A stretch of 64,000 nt of DNA, taken from the NCBI RefSeq assembly GCF_013410665.1, contig NZ_JACCFM010000001.1, positions 2,170,001 through 2,234,000 of the forward strand, in the 5' to 3' direction. The notes below the pieces were generated by a model. The model did not search any database and was not told the DNA's origin. It saw only the letters and a list, made by a program, of their open reading frames with translations. This document shows positions 44,294 through 52,577 of the stretch, one piece after another; positions within the stretch are counted from its first letter, which is position 1, and each line of letters begins with the position of its first letter. The translations under genes were made by a program, and so were the position numbers. The DNA is from Leifsonia psychrotolerans. Its GTDB lineage: Bacteria; Actinomycetota; Actinomycetes; Actinomycetales; Microbacteriaceae.

Positions 44294-45469
44294 CTAGCGG
44301 GACGCGTCAAGCGCAGCGAGGAACCGCGTGGCGATCGTGCGCTCGATGTCATGCGGCACCGGCTGGGCGCCGGGCAGCAGCGTCTCGGGCGCGGTGACGA
44401 CGCGTTCGAGCGAGAGAACCTGCAGCAGAAAGCCCAGATCCATCGACTCGAGCGAGTTTCCCTTGGGAGCAGGCCCGGCGAGGTTGACCATGCGACCGCC
44501 GGCGAGCAGTACGACGTGGCGACCATCGGCGAACTCGATGCGCTCGATAGCGTCGGCGACGGTGACCACCGAGGCGGCCTGCTCCCGCAGCGCCGGCACA
44601 TCGATCTCGGTGGGGAAATGCCCACTGTTGGCGAGCACGACGCCGTCACGCAACAGCGGGAAGACGTCGGCGCTGATGACGTCGGGACGGCCGGTGGCGG
44701 TGATGATGACATCGGCCCAGGTGGCCAACTCTGTCGCCGAACCAACCCGGTAGCCGTCGAGGGCGGCCTCGAACGCCTTGAGCACATCGACCTCGACGAT
44801 GGCGACCTGACCGCCGAACGCACGCAGATACTGCGCGATCCCCCGCCCACACCAGCCGTACCCCACGACGATGAAATGTCGGCCCGGCACCATCAGGTTT
44901 GTGATGCGCATGAAACTCTCCACGACCGATTGGCCGACGGCGTGCCGGTTTTCGCCGATGGCTTTGAGCAGGCTGTCGTTGATCACGATCACCGGGAACG
45001 GCACAGCACCGGCCAACTCGGTGCGGAGCCTCGCGCCGCCCGATGTCGTCTCTTCGGTTCCTCCGGTGACGGATGCCGTGCGGCCACGCGCCACCAGGCC
45101 TGCGGCCAGGTCACCGCCGTTGTCGAGCACGATGTCGGGCTCGGCGTCCAGCACCGACTGCACGTTGCGCAGGTGCTGCTCGAAGCTGTCGGACCGCGCG
45201 CCGAAGACCGTCATTCCGGTGGAGCGCAGCACCGCAACGATGTCGTCCTGCGTCGAGCCGTGGTTGCCGGTTGCGATGATCTCGGCCCCGCCCGCCTGCA
45301 GCGCTTCAAGCAGCACCGCGGTCTTCGGTTCGAGGTGCAGCGACATGCCGATGCGCCGACCCTCAAACGGTCGGCTGACGGCAAATTCGGCGCGTGCCTG
45401 CGCGAGCAGAGGCATGCGAGAACGGATCCACTCGATGCGGGCGCGGCCCGCAGAAACTCTCTCATCCAT
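44294..45469 (-). CDS. Short S-adenosylhomocysteine hydrolase-like protein
   Basis: The 391-residue protein has SAHH-family blocks: GMSLHLEPKTAVLLEALQAGGA, ATGNHGSTQDDIVA, ENRHAVGQSVVESF and the NAD-binding VVGYGWCGRGIAQYLRAFGG, then ANSGHFPTEIDV. It lacks the C-terminal KPDHYRY-type tail that completes the neighbouring active site in ordinary SAHH. The setting (nucleoside hydrolase, IclR) suggests a nucleoside-type substrate such as S-inosylhomocysteine, but this is a guess. The ATG at 45469 is 7 bases after TAAAGT; another in-frame ATG at 45487 falls inside the operator. Confidence 0.82.
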   Translation of the reverse strand: MDERVSAGRARIEWIRSRMPLLAQARAEFAVSRPFEGRRIGMSLHLEPKTAVLLEALQAGGAEIIATGNHGSTQDDIVAVLRSTGMTVFGARSDSFEQHLRNVQSVLDAEPDIVLDNGGDLAAGLVARGRTASVTGGTEETTSGGARLRTELAGAVPFPVIVINDSLLKAIGENRHAVGQSVVESFMRITNLMVPGRHFIVVGYGWCGRGIAQYLRAFGGQVAIVEVDVLKAFEAALDGYRVGSATELATWADVIITATGRPDVISADVFPLLRDGVVLANSGHFPTEIDVPALREQAASVVTVADAIERIEFADGRHVVLLAGGRMVNLAGPAPKGNSLESMDLGFLLQVLSLERVVTAPETLLPGAQPVPHDIERTIATRFLAALDASR

Positions 45470-45476
45470 TTTCAGA

Positions 45477-45482
45477 ACTTTA
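45477..45482 (-). promoter_or_regulatory. -10 hexamer TAAAGT of the SAHH-like gene
   Basis: TAAAGT, 7 bases, then ATG at 45469, next to the 21-bp palindrome. Confidence 0.5.
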
Positions 45483-45485
45483 CAC

Positions 45486-45506
45486 ATATGAATGTCACTT
45501 TCATAT
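45486..45506. promoter_or_regulatory. 21-bp palindromic operator between the SAHH-like and nucleoside hydrolase genes
   Basis: Positions 45486-45492 (atatgaa) and 45500-45506 (ttcatat) are perfect complements, and the inner seven bases are largely symmetric as well (center at 45496). It lies between the two divergent -10 hexamers and touches the one on the plus strand, so a bound protein could control both genes. The neighbouring IclR protein is the best candidate. Confidence 0.75.
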
Positions 45507-45511
45507 AGGTT
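45506..45511 (+). promoter_or_regulatory. -10 hexamer TAGGTT of the nucleoside hydrolase gene
   Basis: TAGGTT, 6 bases, then ATG at 45518. It shares one base with the palindromic operator. Confidence 0.5.
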
Positions 45512-45517
45512 TCATCT

Positions 45518-46462
45518 ATGGCAACAAAAATCATCCTCGACTGCGACCCTGGCCACGACGACGCGATTGCTCTGCTGCTCGCTCACGGTAGCCCCGAGAT
45601 CGACCTGGTGGCTGTCACGACGGTCATGGGCAATCAGACTCTCGACAAGGTCACCCGCAACGCCCTGTCGGTGGCTCGTGTGGCCGGCATCACCGGTGTG
45701 CCGTTTGCCGCCGGATGCGCCCGCCCGCTCGTGCGCGAGATCGAGACGGCGCCGTCGATCCACGGCGAAAGTGGCCTTGACGGCCCGGTGCTGCCCGAGC
45801 CGACCCTCGAGCTTGACCCTCGCCACGCGGTCGACCTCATCATTGACACGATCATGGGCAACGAACCGGGCACGATCACCCTCATTCCCACGGGGGCGCT
45901 GACCAACATTGCTCTGGCCGTGCGCAAGGAGCCGCGCATCGTCGACCGGGTCAAGGAGATCGTGCTGATGGGCGGCGGATACAACATCGGCAACTGGTCG
46001 GCCACGGCCGAGTTCAACATGGTGATCGACCCCGAAGCCGCGCACATCGTCTTCAACGAGACGTGGCCACTCACCATGGTCGGCATCGATCTCACCCACC
46101 AGGCGCTCGCGACCCCCGACGTCGTGGCGAGCATCGCCGCCCTCGGCACCGGCCCGGCACGCTTCGTCGGCGAGTTGCTCGACTTCTTCGGCGAGACCTA
46201 CAAGGATCAGCAGGGCTTCGACTACCCGCCCGTGCATGACCCGTGTGCCGTTGCGTTCGTGATCGACCGCAGCGTGATGACCGTGCGTCGTGCCCCGCTC
46301 GACGTCGAGCTCACCGGAACGCTCACCCTCGGCATGACGGTGGCCGACTTCCGCTCCCCTGCGCCCGTCGACTGCACCACGCAGGTGGCGATTGACCTCG
46401 ACCACGCCAAGTTCTGGGCGCTCATCGTCGATGCGCTCGAACGCATCGGCGACCCGGAGTAA
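45518..46462 (+). CDS. Nucleoside hydrolase (inosine-uridine preferring family)
   Basis: The 314-residue enzyme cleaves the N-glycosidic bond of nucleosides to free base and ribose. It begins IILDCDPGHDDAIALLLA, the calcium-binding Asp cluster of the family, and has LIPTGALTNIALAV, MGGGYNIGNWSATAEFNMVIDPEAA (in part) and the C-terminal PPVHDPCAVAFV with the catalytic His/Asp. It is divergent from the SAHH-like gene across a shared operator, and convergent with thymidine phosphorylase. Confidence 0.94.
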   Translation: MATKIILDCDPGHDDAIALLLAHGSPEIDLVAVTTVMGNQTLDKVTRNALSVARVAGITGVPFAAGCARPLVREIETAPSIHGESGLDGPVLPEPTLELDPRHAVDLIIDTIMGNEPGTITLIPTGALTNIALAVRKEPRIVDRVKEIVLMGGGYNIGNWSATAEFNMVIDPEAAHIVFNETWPLTMVGIDLTHQALATPDVVASIAALGTGPARFVGELLDFFGETYKDQQGFDYPPVHDPCAVAFVIDRSVMTVRRAPLDVELTGTLTLGMTVADFRSPAPVDCTTQVAIDLDHAKFWALIVDALERIGDPE

Positions 46463-46497
46463 CCTGCCGAATCGGAAGAGCCCGCCGAAATCGCACA

Positions 46498-46557
46498 CGA
46501 ATTGCCGCAGATGGCCCCTTGGAAGCGTTCCAAGGGGCCATTTGTGGCATCTCGCGA
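46498..46557. repeat. Palindromic repeat family B, copy 3, also a terminator
   Basis: A 60-base palindrome from cgaattgccgcagatggccc to ggccatttgtggcatctcgc. Its center (46512-46540) is a perfect 13-bp stem with a 3-base loop and lies between convergent genes, so it can end transcription from both sides. Confidence 0.85.
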
Positions 46558-46571
46558 AGTTCTAGCAGGGC

Positions 46572-47882
46572 TTAGGCGATGCGCTCCGCGATCAGCGGGC
46601 CGCCATCCTGCACAGGCTCCCCCGGGTCACCGATGCGCCAGGCACCCTCGATCGCCTCGAGCGCACGCGCGAAGCGCTCTGGCTCGTCGGCGCTGAGGGT
46701 GAACAGCGGCATGCCGGCCTTCACCACATCTCCGGGCTTCGCGTGCAGATCGATGCCGGCGGCATGCTGCACCGGATCCTGCTTGCGCGCTCGCCCGGCA
46801 CCCAAGCGCCAGGCGCCGATTCCGAACGGCAGCGCCTGCTGCTCGACGAGCACGCCATCACGGTCGGCCACAACCGTGTGGGTCTCCTTCGCGACGGGCA
46901 GTGCGGCATCCGGGTCGCCACCCTGCGCACGAATCACAGCCCGCCATTTGTCCATGGCTCGGCCGTCATGCAGTGCCGCCGCGACATCCACATCGACGAT
47001 TCCCACGACCGCCAGCATCTCGGTCGCGAGTGCGACAGTGAGCTCGACGACATCGGCGGGACCGCCACCGGCGAGCACCTCGACCGATTCGCGCACCTCG
47101 TTGGCATTGCCGATGGCCAGGCCAAGCGGCACATTCATGTTGGTGAGCAGAGCGGATGTCGCCACCCCGGCATCCTGACCGAGCTCCACCATGGTGCGAG
47201 CCAGCTCACGCGACTTCGCGATGTCTTTCAGGAAGGCGCCCGAGCCGAACTTCACGTCGAGCACGAGCGCGCCCGTTCCCTCGGCGATCTTCTTCGACAT
47301 GATCGACGAGGCGATCAGCGGGATGGCCTCGACGGTTCCGGTGATGTCCCGCAGCGAGTACAGCTTGCCGTCGGCCGGCGCCAGACCGCTGCCCGCGGCG
47401 CAAACGACACCGCCCACGTCACGGAGCTGGGCGAACATCTCGTCGTTCGTCAGGTTTGCCCGCCAGCCGGGGATCGACTCGAGCTTGTCGAGAGTGCCGC
47501 CGGTGTGCCCGAGGCCTCGACCCGACAGCTGCGGCACGGCCGCACCGAAGACCGCCACGAGCGGCATCAGGGGAAGGGTGATCTTGTCGCCCACGCCACC
47601 GGTGGAGTGCTTGTCGGTCGTCGGCTTGCCGAGCCCGGTGAAGCTCATGCGCTCGCCACTGTGCAGCATGGCCATCGTCAGGTCGCGGATCTCGGTGCGC
47701 GTCATCCCGTTCAGGAAGATGGCCATCGTCATGGCAGCCATCTGCTCATCGCCCACGTAGCCGCGAGTGAAAGCGTCGACCAACCAGTTGATCTGAGCGG
47801 TGCTGAGCACCCCGCGATCTCGCTTGATGTGGATCAGATCGACGGTGTCAAACGCCTCAATAACATGCCCTGACTCACTCAC
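46572..47882 (-). CDS. deoA: Thymidine phosphorylase
   Basis: The 436-residue enzyme splits thymidine and deoxyuridine to base and deoxyribose-1-phosphate. It shows the family motif KHSTGGVGDKITLPLMPLV near residue 85, GRGLGHTGGTLDKLESI near 120, and SSIMSKKIAEGTGALVLDVKFG (in part) near 190, with a C-terminal domain of the pyrimidine phosphorylases. It overlaps cytidine deaminase by 4 bases and is the last gene of the nucleoside import operon. Confidence 0.95.
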   Translation of the reverse strand: MSESGHVIEAFDTVDLIHIKRDRGVLSTAQINWLVDAFTRGYVGDEQMAAMTMAIFLNGMTRTEIRDLTMAMLHSGERMSFTGLGKPTTDKHSTGGVGDKITLPLMPLVAVFGAAVPQLSGRGLGHTGGTLDKLESIPGWRANLTNDEMFAQLRDVGGVVCAAGSGLAPADGKLYSLRDITGTVEAIPLIASSIMSKKIAEGTGALVLDVKFGSGAFLKDIAKSRELARTMVELGQDAGVATSALLTNMNVPLGLAIGNANEVRESVEVLAGGGPADVVELTVALATEMLAVVGIVDVDVAAALHDGRAMDKWRAVIRAQGGDPDAALPVAKETHTVVADRDGVLVEQQALPFGIGAWRLGAGRARKQDPVQHAAGIDLHAKPGDVVKAGMPLFTLSADEPERFARALEAIEGAWRIGDPGEPVQDGGPLIAERIA

Positions 47883-48322
47883 AATGCCTCCTCCGCGAAT
47901 TCGACGAGTGTTCGCGGCCCGAAGGCATCCGGCAGCACTTCATCGATCGTCTTCACACCCGACACGGTCTGCAGAAGCATTCCCGGTGCCGAGTGTTCGT
48001 ACAGCAGCTGCCGGCAACGCCCGCACGGCATGAGGGCGTTGCCCTTACCGTCGACACAGGTGAACGCCACAAGGTGGCCGCCCCCGGTCATGTGCAACGA
48101 CGAGACGAGCGCGCATTCGGCACACAGCGTGAGCCCGTACGACGCGTTCTCGACGTTGCATCCGCTGATCACCCGGCCGTCGCTGACCAATGCAGCGACG
48201 CCGACCGGAAACTTCGAGTATGGCACGTACGCCCGCGCCATCGCCTCGAGAGCAACGACCTTGAGGGCGTCCCAATCGATCTCGACGGATGCCGGCGGCT
48301 GAGCAGTCGATTCGGGCGTCAT
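47879..48322 (-). CDS. cdd: Cytidine deaminase
   Basis: The 147-residue zinc enzyme deaminates cytidine and deoxycytidine to uridine forms. Zinc and catalytic residues lie in GCNVENASYGLTLCAECALV (Cys with adjacent Ala-Glu) and MPCGRCRQLLYEH. The substrate-binding FPVGVAALVSDG lies near residue 38. It overlaps both the upstream permease and the downstream thymidine phosphorylase by 4 bases, so imported pyrimidine nucleosides are processed by products of the same transcript. Confidence 0.95.
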   Translation of the reverse strand: MTPESTAQPPASVEIDWDALKVVALEAMARAYVPYSKFPVGVAALVSDGRVISGCNVENASYGLTLCAECALVSSLHMTGGGHLVAFTCVDGKGNALMPCGRCRQLLYEHSAPGMLLQTVSGVKTIDEVLPDAFGPRTLVEFAEEAL

Positions 48323-49605
48323 TTGATGTACGCCTTTCCGTCTGCGGCTGGAGCCCTCGACTTTCCGACGAAGCCGGCCACAGCCAGGATCGTGATGACG
48401 TAGGGCAGCATCAGCATGAACTCGCTGGGCACCGGCGATCCGATGATGCCGAGCACGTTCTGCAGGTTCGTCGCAAAGCCGAACAACAGCGCCGCGAGGG
48501 TGGCCTTAATCGGATCCCACTGGCCGAAGATCACGGCGGCAAGCGCGATGAATCCGGCGCCGGCCGTCATCTCCTTATTGAAGGCACCGACCGAGCCCAG
48601 CGTGAAGTAGGCGCCACCGAGACCGGCGACGGCTCCCGCGAGCGAGACGTTCCAGAACCGGGTCCGAGCCACGTTGATGCCGACGGTGTCTGCCGCCTTC
48701 GGGTGCTCACCGACGGCGCGAACCCGCAGGCCCCAGCGGGTGCGGTACAGGGCGAACCAGATGACCGCGACCGTGACATACATGATGTAAATGATGATCG
48801 TCTGCTGGAAGAGGAGCGGTCCGATGATCGGAATCTCGCTCAGCAGCGGAATATTGATCGGCTTGAATCGCGGCGGAGAGTTCAGCATCTGAGGATTCGA
48901 CGTCATGACGGTCGAATAGAGGAAGCTGGTCAGGCCCGTCACCAGAACGTTCAACACCACACCGACGATGATCTGGTCGACGAGATACTTGATGGCGAAC
49001 GCTGCGAGCACGAACGAAACGAGCATTCCCGCGATCATGGCACCGACCAAGCCGGCGAACGGGTTGCGTGTAATGCTGGCCACGAGAGCCGAGACGAAGG
49101 CGCCGGCCAGCATCTGACCTTCAATGGCGATGTTGACCACACCGGAGCGTTCCGAGATCACACCGCCCATCGCACCGAAAATGAGCGGGGCGCTCAGCGC
49201 CACGGTTCCCAGAAGCAGACCGTAGACCGGAATGGATGCTCCGGCACCGGCCCAGGTGAGGAACGCGACGAGGAAGGCGAACCCGAAGATGGCCACCAGC
49301 CAGAGCGGAACCTTGCGTCGGGCCCGCACCAGGAACACCGACACGACGGTGATACCGGCGAGCAGGATCGTGAGGAGGACGCAGGTGGCGACGGTGGGAA
49401 GGTCAATCGGCGCCAGCTGAATTGCGTTCTTGTCTTCGGTGAGCCGGAACTGACTCGTTCCGGTACGCCCGTTCAGCACGAAGAGAACGAAGGCGAGCAC
49501 CGTGATCACGGCGAACGAGACAGGCGCTTTCCAGCTTGTGATGACGGTCGTTTCCAGAGCGTCAGTGGCCGCTTCAGGCGCGGAGTGGTGTGTCACTGTC
49601 GTCAT
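48319..49605 (-). CDS. Nucleoside ABC transporter permease, second subunit
   Basis: The 428-residue membrane protein has about ten hydrophobic segments and family blocks GVISERSGVVNIAIEGQMLAGA (in part), RTRWGLRVRAVGEHPKAADTVGI and LGGAYFTLGSVGAFNKEMTAG. It pairs with the permease encoded just upstream (4-base overlap) to form the channel of a BmpA/NupPQ-type importer. It is coupled to cytidine deaminase downstream. The first 80 residues include an extra helix and a variable loop. Confidence 0.93.
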   Translation of the reverse strand: MTTVTHHSAPEAATDALETTVITSWKAPVSFAVITVLAFVLFVLNGRTGTSQFRLTEDKNAIQLAPIDLPTVATCVLLTILLAGITVVSVFLVRARRKVPLWLVAIFGFAFLVAFLTWAGAGASIPVYGLLLGTVALSAPLIFGAMGGVISERSGVVNIAIEGQMLAGAFVSALVASITRNPFAGLVGAMIAGMLVSFVLAAFAIKYLVDQIIVGVVLNVLVTGLTSFLYSTVMTSNPQMLNSPPRFKPINIPLLSEIPIIGPLLFQQTIIIYIMYVTVAVIWFALYRTRWGLRVRAVGEHPKAADTVGINVARTRFWNVSLAGAVAGLGGAYFTLGSVGAFNKEMTAGAGFIALAAVIFGQWDPIKATLAALLFGFATNLQNVLGIIGSPVPSEFMLMLPYVITILAVAGFVGKSRAPAADGKAYIK

Positions 49606-50876
49606 TTCGAAACCTCAACCTTCTGACGAGCGAGCGAGGATTTCGGAAAGACCCCGGGAGTCGGGAGCCGGAAGACCGCCCGCACCAGCGGCGGCGCGGC
49701 GATGAACAGCACGATCATCGACTGAACGACGAGCACGATGTCGATCGGGATGCCCTCAGCCGCCTGCATGGCGAAACCGCCAGCCTTGAGCGCGCCGAAC
49801 AGAATGGCGGCCCAGAATGTGCCCCACGGGCGCGAGCGTCCGAGCAGAGCAACGGTGATGGCATCGAAACCGATACCTGCGTCAATACCCGAGCTGAACC
49901 CGGTCGTGACGGTGCCCAGAATCTGAGCGACACCGGCCAGTCCGACGAGGGCGCCGGAGATGACCATGGCCCAGACGTAAATGCTTCCGACGTTGATGCC
50001 GGCTACCTTCGCGGCATCCGGGTTCTCACCGACGGCACGGAACTTGAAGCCGAGGCTCGAGCGCGACAGCAGCCACCACACCACGATCACGGCAACGATG
50101 GCGAAGATGAAGCCGAGGTTCAGCGGGTAGTTCGGGCCGAACAGGTGCGGGAAGATCGCGGTCTCTTTCATGGCCGGCGACTTCGGGTTGTTCGAGCCCG
50201 GAGCCTGCAGTGCGCCGGGGGTGCGCAACAGGTACGAAATCAGGTAGTACGCGATGAAGTTCAGCATGATCGTCGTGATGACCTCGTGCGCGCCGGTGCG
50301 CGCCTTGAGCAGGCCGACGATCGCCGCCCAGAGCGCGCCACCCACCATGCCGCCGATGACGGCAACGATCATGTGGATGCCAAAGGGAAGGTCGAACGAG
50401 AATCCGATCCAGCCCGCGATCCCAATGGCGATGAGCATCTGACCGCGGCCACCGATGTTGAACATGCCCGCACGGAACCCGAGCGCAATACCCAGCCCGG
50501 CCATAATCAGCGGGGTGGCGAAGTTCAGGGTCGCCGTGAGCGGTTTGATCGCATCAACGAAGTCAGGCTTACGGAAGTTGTAGATCGCGCCCTGGAACAG
50601 TGAGCTGTAGGCGCCCGAAACCGACTGCCAGACGGCACTGAGCATGTCGCCGGGCCGGGAGAAGAAGTATCCCGCGGTCTTTTGCACGGTTTCGTCGGTC
50701 AGAGCGATCAGCACCGCGCCGACGATCATGGCGAGAACGACGGAGAGGATCGAGATCATCACCGAACCGCCCATGATCTCGTTGGCGGCGACACGCCAGC
50801 GCGAGGGTGTCTGGGTCGTCGGGTTTCCCTCGACGGGAGGAGGCGTGGGCCTCAGAGGGGTGTGCACGTCAGTCAT
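49602..50876 (-). CDS. Nucleoside ABC transporter permease, first subunit
   Basis: The 424-residue membrane protein has about ten hydrophobic segments and the family blocks LIMAGLGIALGFRAGMFNIGG, in which FNIGGRGQML is typical, plus KARTGAHEVITTIMLN and RAVGENPDAAKVAGI near the end. It works with the second permease and the ATPase; each neighbour overlaps by 4 bases. The first 40 residues are hydrophilic and lie in the cytoplasm. Confidence 0.93.
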   Translation of the reverse strand: MTDVHTPLRPTPPPVEGNPTTQTPSRWRVAANEIMGGSVMISILSVVLAMIVGAVLIALTDETVQKTAGYFFSRPGDMLSAVWQSVSGAYSSLFQGAIYNFRKPDFVDAIKPLTATLNFATPLIMAGLGIALGFRAGMFNIGGRGQMLIAIGIAGWIGFSFDLPFGIHMIVAVIGGMVGGALWAAIVGLLKARTGAHEVITTIMLNFIAYYLISYLLRTPGALQAPGSNNPKSPAMKETAIFPHLFGPNYPLNLGFIFAIVAVIVVWWLLSRSSLGFKFRAVGENPDAAKVAGINVGSIYVWAMVISGALVGLAGVAQILGTVTTGFSSGIDAGIGFDAITVALLGRSRPWGTFWAAILFGALKAGGFAMQAAEGIPIDIVLVVQSMIVLFIAAPPLVRAVFRLPTPGVFPKSSLARQKVEVSK

Positions 50877-52393
50877 GCTGCTTCTCCTGCAAAATTGGGG
50901 TGTTCTCCGGCCATCATCAGACCGAGTACGTCACGAGAGGTGTCGCCGGGAACAATGCCCACGATCCCTCCGCGATACATCACGGCGATACGATCGGCCA
51001 GGGCGCTGACCTCGTCGAGTTCGGTCGAGACGACGATCACTGCGACGCCGGCGTCACGGGCCGCGATGATCTGCCCGTGCACGAACTCGATTGATCCGAC
51101 GTCGAGGCCACGAGTGGGCTGAGCGGCGACGAACAAACGCAGGTCGCGGCTGAGCTCGCGGGCCAGCACGACCTTCTGCTGGTTTCCTCCGGAAAGGCGT
51201 CCCACGGGCGTGGAGATGCCCTGGGCTCGCACGTCGAATTCCTTGACCTTCTCTTCGGCAAACTCGGCCAGGAAGCCCAGTTGGAGGTTGCCGAACTTCA
51301 CGAACGGTTCGCTGCTCGACCGGTCGAGCATGAGGTTTTCGGCGATGGTGAACTCCGCCACAAGACCGTCTTGGTTGCGGTCTTCCGGAACAAAACCGAC
51401 TCCGGCGTCGAGAACGTGGCGCACGCTGCGCTTGCGCAGTGACGTGCCGGCCAGCTTGATCTCACCGGTGACCCGGTGTTGGAGTCCCATAATCGCCTCG
51501 GTGAGTTCGGTCTGGCCGTTGCCTTGAACTCCGGCGATAGCGAGGACTTCTCCCGCGCGTACTTCGAATGAAACCCGGTTGACGACCAGCTGGCCGATGT
51601 GGTCGATGACCGACAGGTCTGTGACGACGAGAGCTGGGTCACCCGGTCTGGCCGGAGCCTTGTCGATCACCAAGTCGACGGCGCGGCCGACCATGAGTGA
51701 GGCCAGCTCTTCGTTGGTCGCGGTCGGCTCGGCTTCGCCGACGACCTTGCCCAGACGGATGACAGTGATCCGGTCTGCGACCTCCCGCACCTCCCGCAAT
51801 TTGTGCGTGATGAAGACGATCGCGGTGCCGGCCTCTTTGAGCTGCTTCATGATGGCCATGAGCTCATCGGTCTCTTGCGGCGTCAGAACGGCGGTCGGCT
51901 CGTCGAAAACGAGAACCTTGGCGTTCTGCGAGAGCGCCTTGATGATCTCGACGCGCTGCTGCACGCCGACGGGCAGATCTTCGATCAGAGCATCGGGATC
52001 GAGGTCGAAACCGAAGCGGTCCGACAACTCGCGCACCTTCTTGCGCGTGGCGGCCATGTTCAGGCGCCCACCGAATCCGGTTTCTTCGTGCCCGAGCATG
52101 ACGTTTTCAGCAACCGTGAACACCGGGATCAACATGAAATGCTGGTGCACCATGCCAATTCCGGCTGCCATCGCATCACCGGGACCTTCGAAGTGTTGCA
52201 CGACGTCGTCGAGCAGAATGTCGCCCTCCTCGGCCTGGTACAGGCCGTAGAGCACGTTCATCAGAGTCGACTTGCCTGCGCCGTTCTCGCCGAGCAAGCA
52301 GTGGATCTCGCCCGGTTCGACCGTGAGGTCAATATGGTCATTGGCAACGAGCGAACCGAATCGTTTCGTGATGCCGCGAAGTTCAAGCTTCAT
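50873..52393 (-). CDS. Nucleoside ABC transporter ATP-binding protein (two ATPase domains)
   Basis: The 506-residue protein has two ABC domains, as in sugar and nucleoside importers of the RbsA/NupO type. The first has Walker A LLGENGAGKSTLMNVLYG, signature region VGVQQRVEIIKALSQ and Walker B VLVFDEPTAVL. The second has a degenerate Walker A (GVQGNGQTELTEAI) and signature LSGGNQQKVVLAREL. It heads the five-gene chain ATPase-permease-permease-cdd-deoA. The gene for the binding lipoprotein precedes it, separated by a hairpin. Confidence 0.94.
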   Translation of the reverse strand: MKLELRGITKRFGSLVANDHIDLTVEPGEIHCLLGENGAGKSTLMNVLYGLYQAEEGDILLDDVVQHFEGPGDAMAAGIGMVHQHFMLIPVFTVAENVMLGHEETGFGGRLNMAATRKKVRELSDRFGFDLDPDALIEDLPVGVQQRVEIIKALSQNAKVLVFDEPTAVLTPQETDELMAIMKQLKEAGTAIVFITHKLREVREVADRITVIRLGKVVGEAEPTATNEELASLMVGRAVDLVIDKAPARPGDPALVVTDLSVIDHIGQLVVNRVSFEVRAGEVLAIAGVQGNGQTELTEAIMGLQHRVTGEIKLAGTSLRKRSVRHVLDAGVGFVPEDRNQDGLVAEFTIAENLMLDRSSSEPFVKFGNLQLGFLAEFAEEKVKEFDVRAQGISTPVGRLSGGNQQKVVLARELSRDLRLFVAAQPTRGLDVGSIEFVHGQIIAARDAGVAVIVVSTELDEVSALADRIAVMYRGGIVGIVPGDTSRDVLGLMMAGEHPNFAGEAA

Positions 52394-52524
52394 GGGGTGT
52401 CAATCTACCTTCCGACGCGCTCATCGATGAGGCGCACAGATGAAAAAGTAAAACAAAGAAAATTGGAACAGGTGAAACGACAAACGCGAGCGTGGCTCTG
52501 TCGACAAAGCCGTTAATAAATGCA

Positions 52525-52556
52525 GGGGGGCCAGCACGTGACTGCGCTGGCCCCCC
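52525..52556 (-). terminator. Hairpin between the binding lipoprotein and the ATPase gene
   Basis: An 11-bp perfect stem (ggggggccagc and its complement) with a 10-base loop, 22 bases after the lipoprotein stop on the minus strand. It may lower transcription of the downstream transporter genes relative to the abundant binding protein. Confidence 0.75.
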
Positions 52557-52577
52557 GGCTGAGTGTGCTGCGGAGTG

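Noticed and set aside
48289..49626. Plus-strand frame of 445 codons opposite a permease gene
   Set aside because: It is rich in Arg, Asp, Glu, His and Gln, as expected for the complement of a membrane protein, and has no motif.
52394..52577. Possible nucleoside or purine riboswitch before the transporter ATPase gene
   Set aside because: Only one simple GC-rich hairpin is visible, with no conserved junction or pairing of known riboswitches.
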